NCBI GenBank assembly: GCA_011524615.1
Contig: WTJZ01000044.1
Coordinates: forward strand, 2,553-9,525
Direction: 5' to 3'
Length of the DNA stretch: 6,973 nt
Origin: Akkermansiaceae bacterium
GTDB lineage: Bacteria > Verrucomicrobiota > Verrucomicrobiia > Verrucomicrobiales > Akkermansiaceae
How positions within the stretch are numbered: position 1 is the stretch's first letter; each line of letters begins with the position of its first letter. The notes beneath the pieces were generated by a model. It had not been told where the DNA came from. It did no database searches and saw only the letters and a list, made by a program, of their open reading frames with translations. Below, in pieces: positions 6,149 to 6,973 of the stretch. The translations under genes were made by a program, and so were the position numbers.

Positions 6149-6973
6149 TTAGAGGAGTCCGCTACGCTTGAGGAGTGGGTCGATTGAGGGCTCTCTTCCC
6201 ATGAAGTTAGCAAAGAGAGTCTCAGGGTTTTCCGAGTTCCCCTTAGAGAGGATAGTGTCTCGGTAGAGGAGACCGATCTCGGGATTGAGTAGGCCATGCT
6301 CCTCGAACTTAGTAAAGGCATCCGCATCGAGCACTTCTGCCCACTTATAGGAGTAGTATCCTGCAGCGTAACCGGTGGAGCTAGAGAAGAGGTGACCGAA
6401 GCGGCGTACCATACTGGCGGGTTGCGTCGCGAGTGGGACTTGATACCCCTCGAGGATAATTTGATCGAGCTCCTCCCATGATTGGGTGAGATCGAGATCA
6501 TGGCGGTGATGTAGATCGAGGTCGAGTTTACCCAGTGAGAGTTGTCGCATGAAGCCTGTAGCCTCCATGTAGTTTCGGGCCGCGATCATCTTGTCAAAGA
6601 GCTCTGCAGGGATCGGCTCTCCAGTCTCATGGTGACGAGCAAAGAAGTCGAGAGACTCACGAGCCCAACAGAAGTTCTCCATGAGTTGAGATGGGAGCTC
6701 CACGAAGTCCCAAGCTACATTCGTCCCTGAGAGCGCCTTGACCTCGACCTCACTGAGGAGCTGGTGGATCAGGTGCCCAAACTCGTGGAAGATGGTCAGT
6801 ACCTCATTATGTGACATCAGTGCAGGAGAGTCTCCTACTGGCTTGGTCATATTCCCACAAATGAGACCGAGATGTGGTTCGCGTGGAGCTCCATCTACAG
6901 CTGGGATCCCCGTCTCGAGACAGTTCATCCAGGCCCCACCACGCTTAGACTCACGTGGGTGCCAGTCAGCATA
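6149..6973 (-). CDS. prlC: M3-family zinc oligopeptidase (oligopeptidase A type), C-terminal part; 5' end outside window
   Basis: The frame stays open to the window edge, so at least 274 residues of the C-terminal catalytic domain are seen and the true start lies beyond 6973; the ATG at 6928 is internal. Counting from the edge, the family segment KRGGAWMNC is at 10-18, the zinc motif HEFGH at 63-67 (ligands His63 and His67, catalytic Glu64), and the third ligand Glu92 in DFVELPSQ, 29 residues after the first histidine as in thimet oligopeptidase. The GYAAGYYSY segment carries Tyr202 and Tyr209, spaced seven apart like the two substrate-binding tyrosines of the family. The tail (FEEHGLLN, GNSENPETLFANFMGREP) resembles E. 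coli oligopeptidase A (PrlC/OpdA) more than Dcp as I recall them, though Dcp cannot be fully excluded. These cytoplasmic enzymes degrade short peptides, including cleaved signal peptides. The gene is followed 12 bases later by malQ. Confidence 0.93.
   Translation of the reverse strand, partial: YADWHPRESKRGGAWMNCLETGIPAVDGAPREPHLGLICGNMTKPVGDSPALMSHNEVLTIFHEFGHLIHQLLSEVEVKALSGTNVAWDFVELPSQLMENFCWARESLDFFARHHETGEPIPAELFDKMIAARNYMEATGFMRQLSLGKLDLDLHHRHDLDLTQSWEELDQIILEGYQVPLATQPASMVRRFGHLFSSSTGYAAGYYSYKWAEVLDADAFTKFEEHGLLNPEIGLLYRDTILSKGNSENPETLFANFMGREPSIDPLLKRSGLL

Noticed and set aside
6133..6501. A 122-codon open frame on the - strand overlapping the M3 peptidase gene and the malQ start
   Set aside because: It lies in another frame of a strongly conserved metallopeptidase and is rich in serine and arginine as expected of an out-of-frame reading.
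1..6973. Possible defence system, mobile element, CRISPR array or RNA gene
   Set aside because: No direct repeat series, transposase or integrase motif, tRNA-like cloverleaf or rRNA segment was seen; all longer coding frames belong to recognisable metabolic or exported protein families.

Overview
The window looks like an ordinary chromosomal stretch from a Gram-negative bacterium, most likely of the Verrucomicrobiota or wider PVC group (Rubritalea-like lineages are plausible). The main reason is the first gene pair: an exported c-type cytochrome fused to a PA14 domain, overlapping a gene for an exported beta-propeller protein of the sorbosone-dehydrogenase-like type. This arrangement is typical of Verrucomicrobiota and Planctomycetota. 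Intermediate base composition and the near absence of Shine-Dalgarno motifs before the starts fit but do not prove this. The assignment is made from recalled protein families, not from a database search.

Layout. Positions 21-2962 (+) hold the cytochrome c/PA14 gene and the propeller gene, which overlap by 13 bp and form one transcription unit, possibly with further genes before the window. A strong bidirectional terminator at about 2982-3020 separates this unit from the convergent gene at 3031-3921 (-), a YeaD-like D-hexose-6-phosphate mutarotase. A 141-bp divergent intergenic region leads to a small HinT-type HIT protein at 4063-4410 (+). That gene converges on malQ (GH77 4-alpha-glucanotransferase) at 4445-6136 (-). 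Twelve bases upstream of malQ on the same strand ends an M3-family zinc oligopeptidase (oligopeptidase A type), 6149-6973 (-), whose N-terminal part lies outside the window.

How the genes fit together. MalQ rearranges maltodextrins or glycogen-derived glucans, and the mutarotase interconverts anomers of hexose 6-phosphates, so both belong to cytoplasmic glucan and glucose-phosphate metabolism. The M3 peptidase and HinT are housekeeping enzymes whose placement here looks incidental, although the peptidase and malQ are probably co-transcribed. The cytochrome/propeller pair is an exported module. Its likely role is oxidation of a sugar or other extracytoplasmic substrate with electron transfer to the haem, but substrate and activity are not known.

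No tRNA, rRNA, CRISPR array, insertion sequence, phage gene or defence system is visible, and no gene appears broken. The least understood parts are the two exported proteins, especially the C-terminal domain of the cytochrome fusion.
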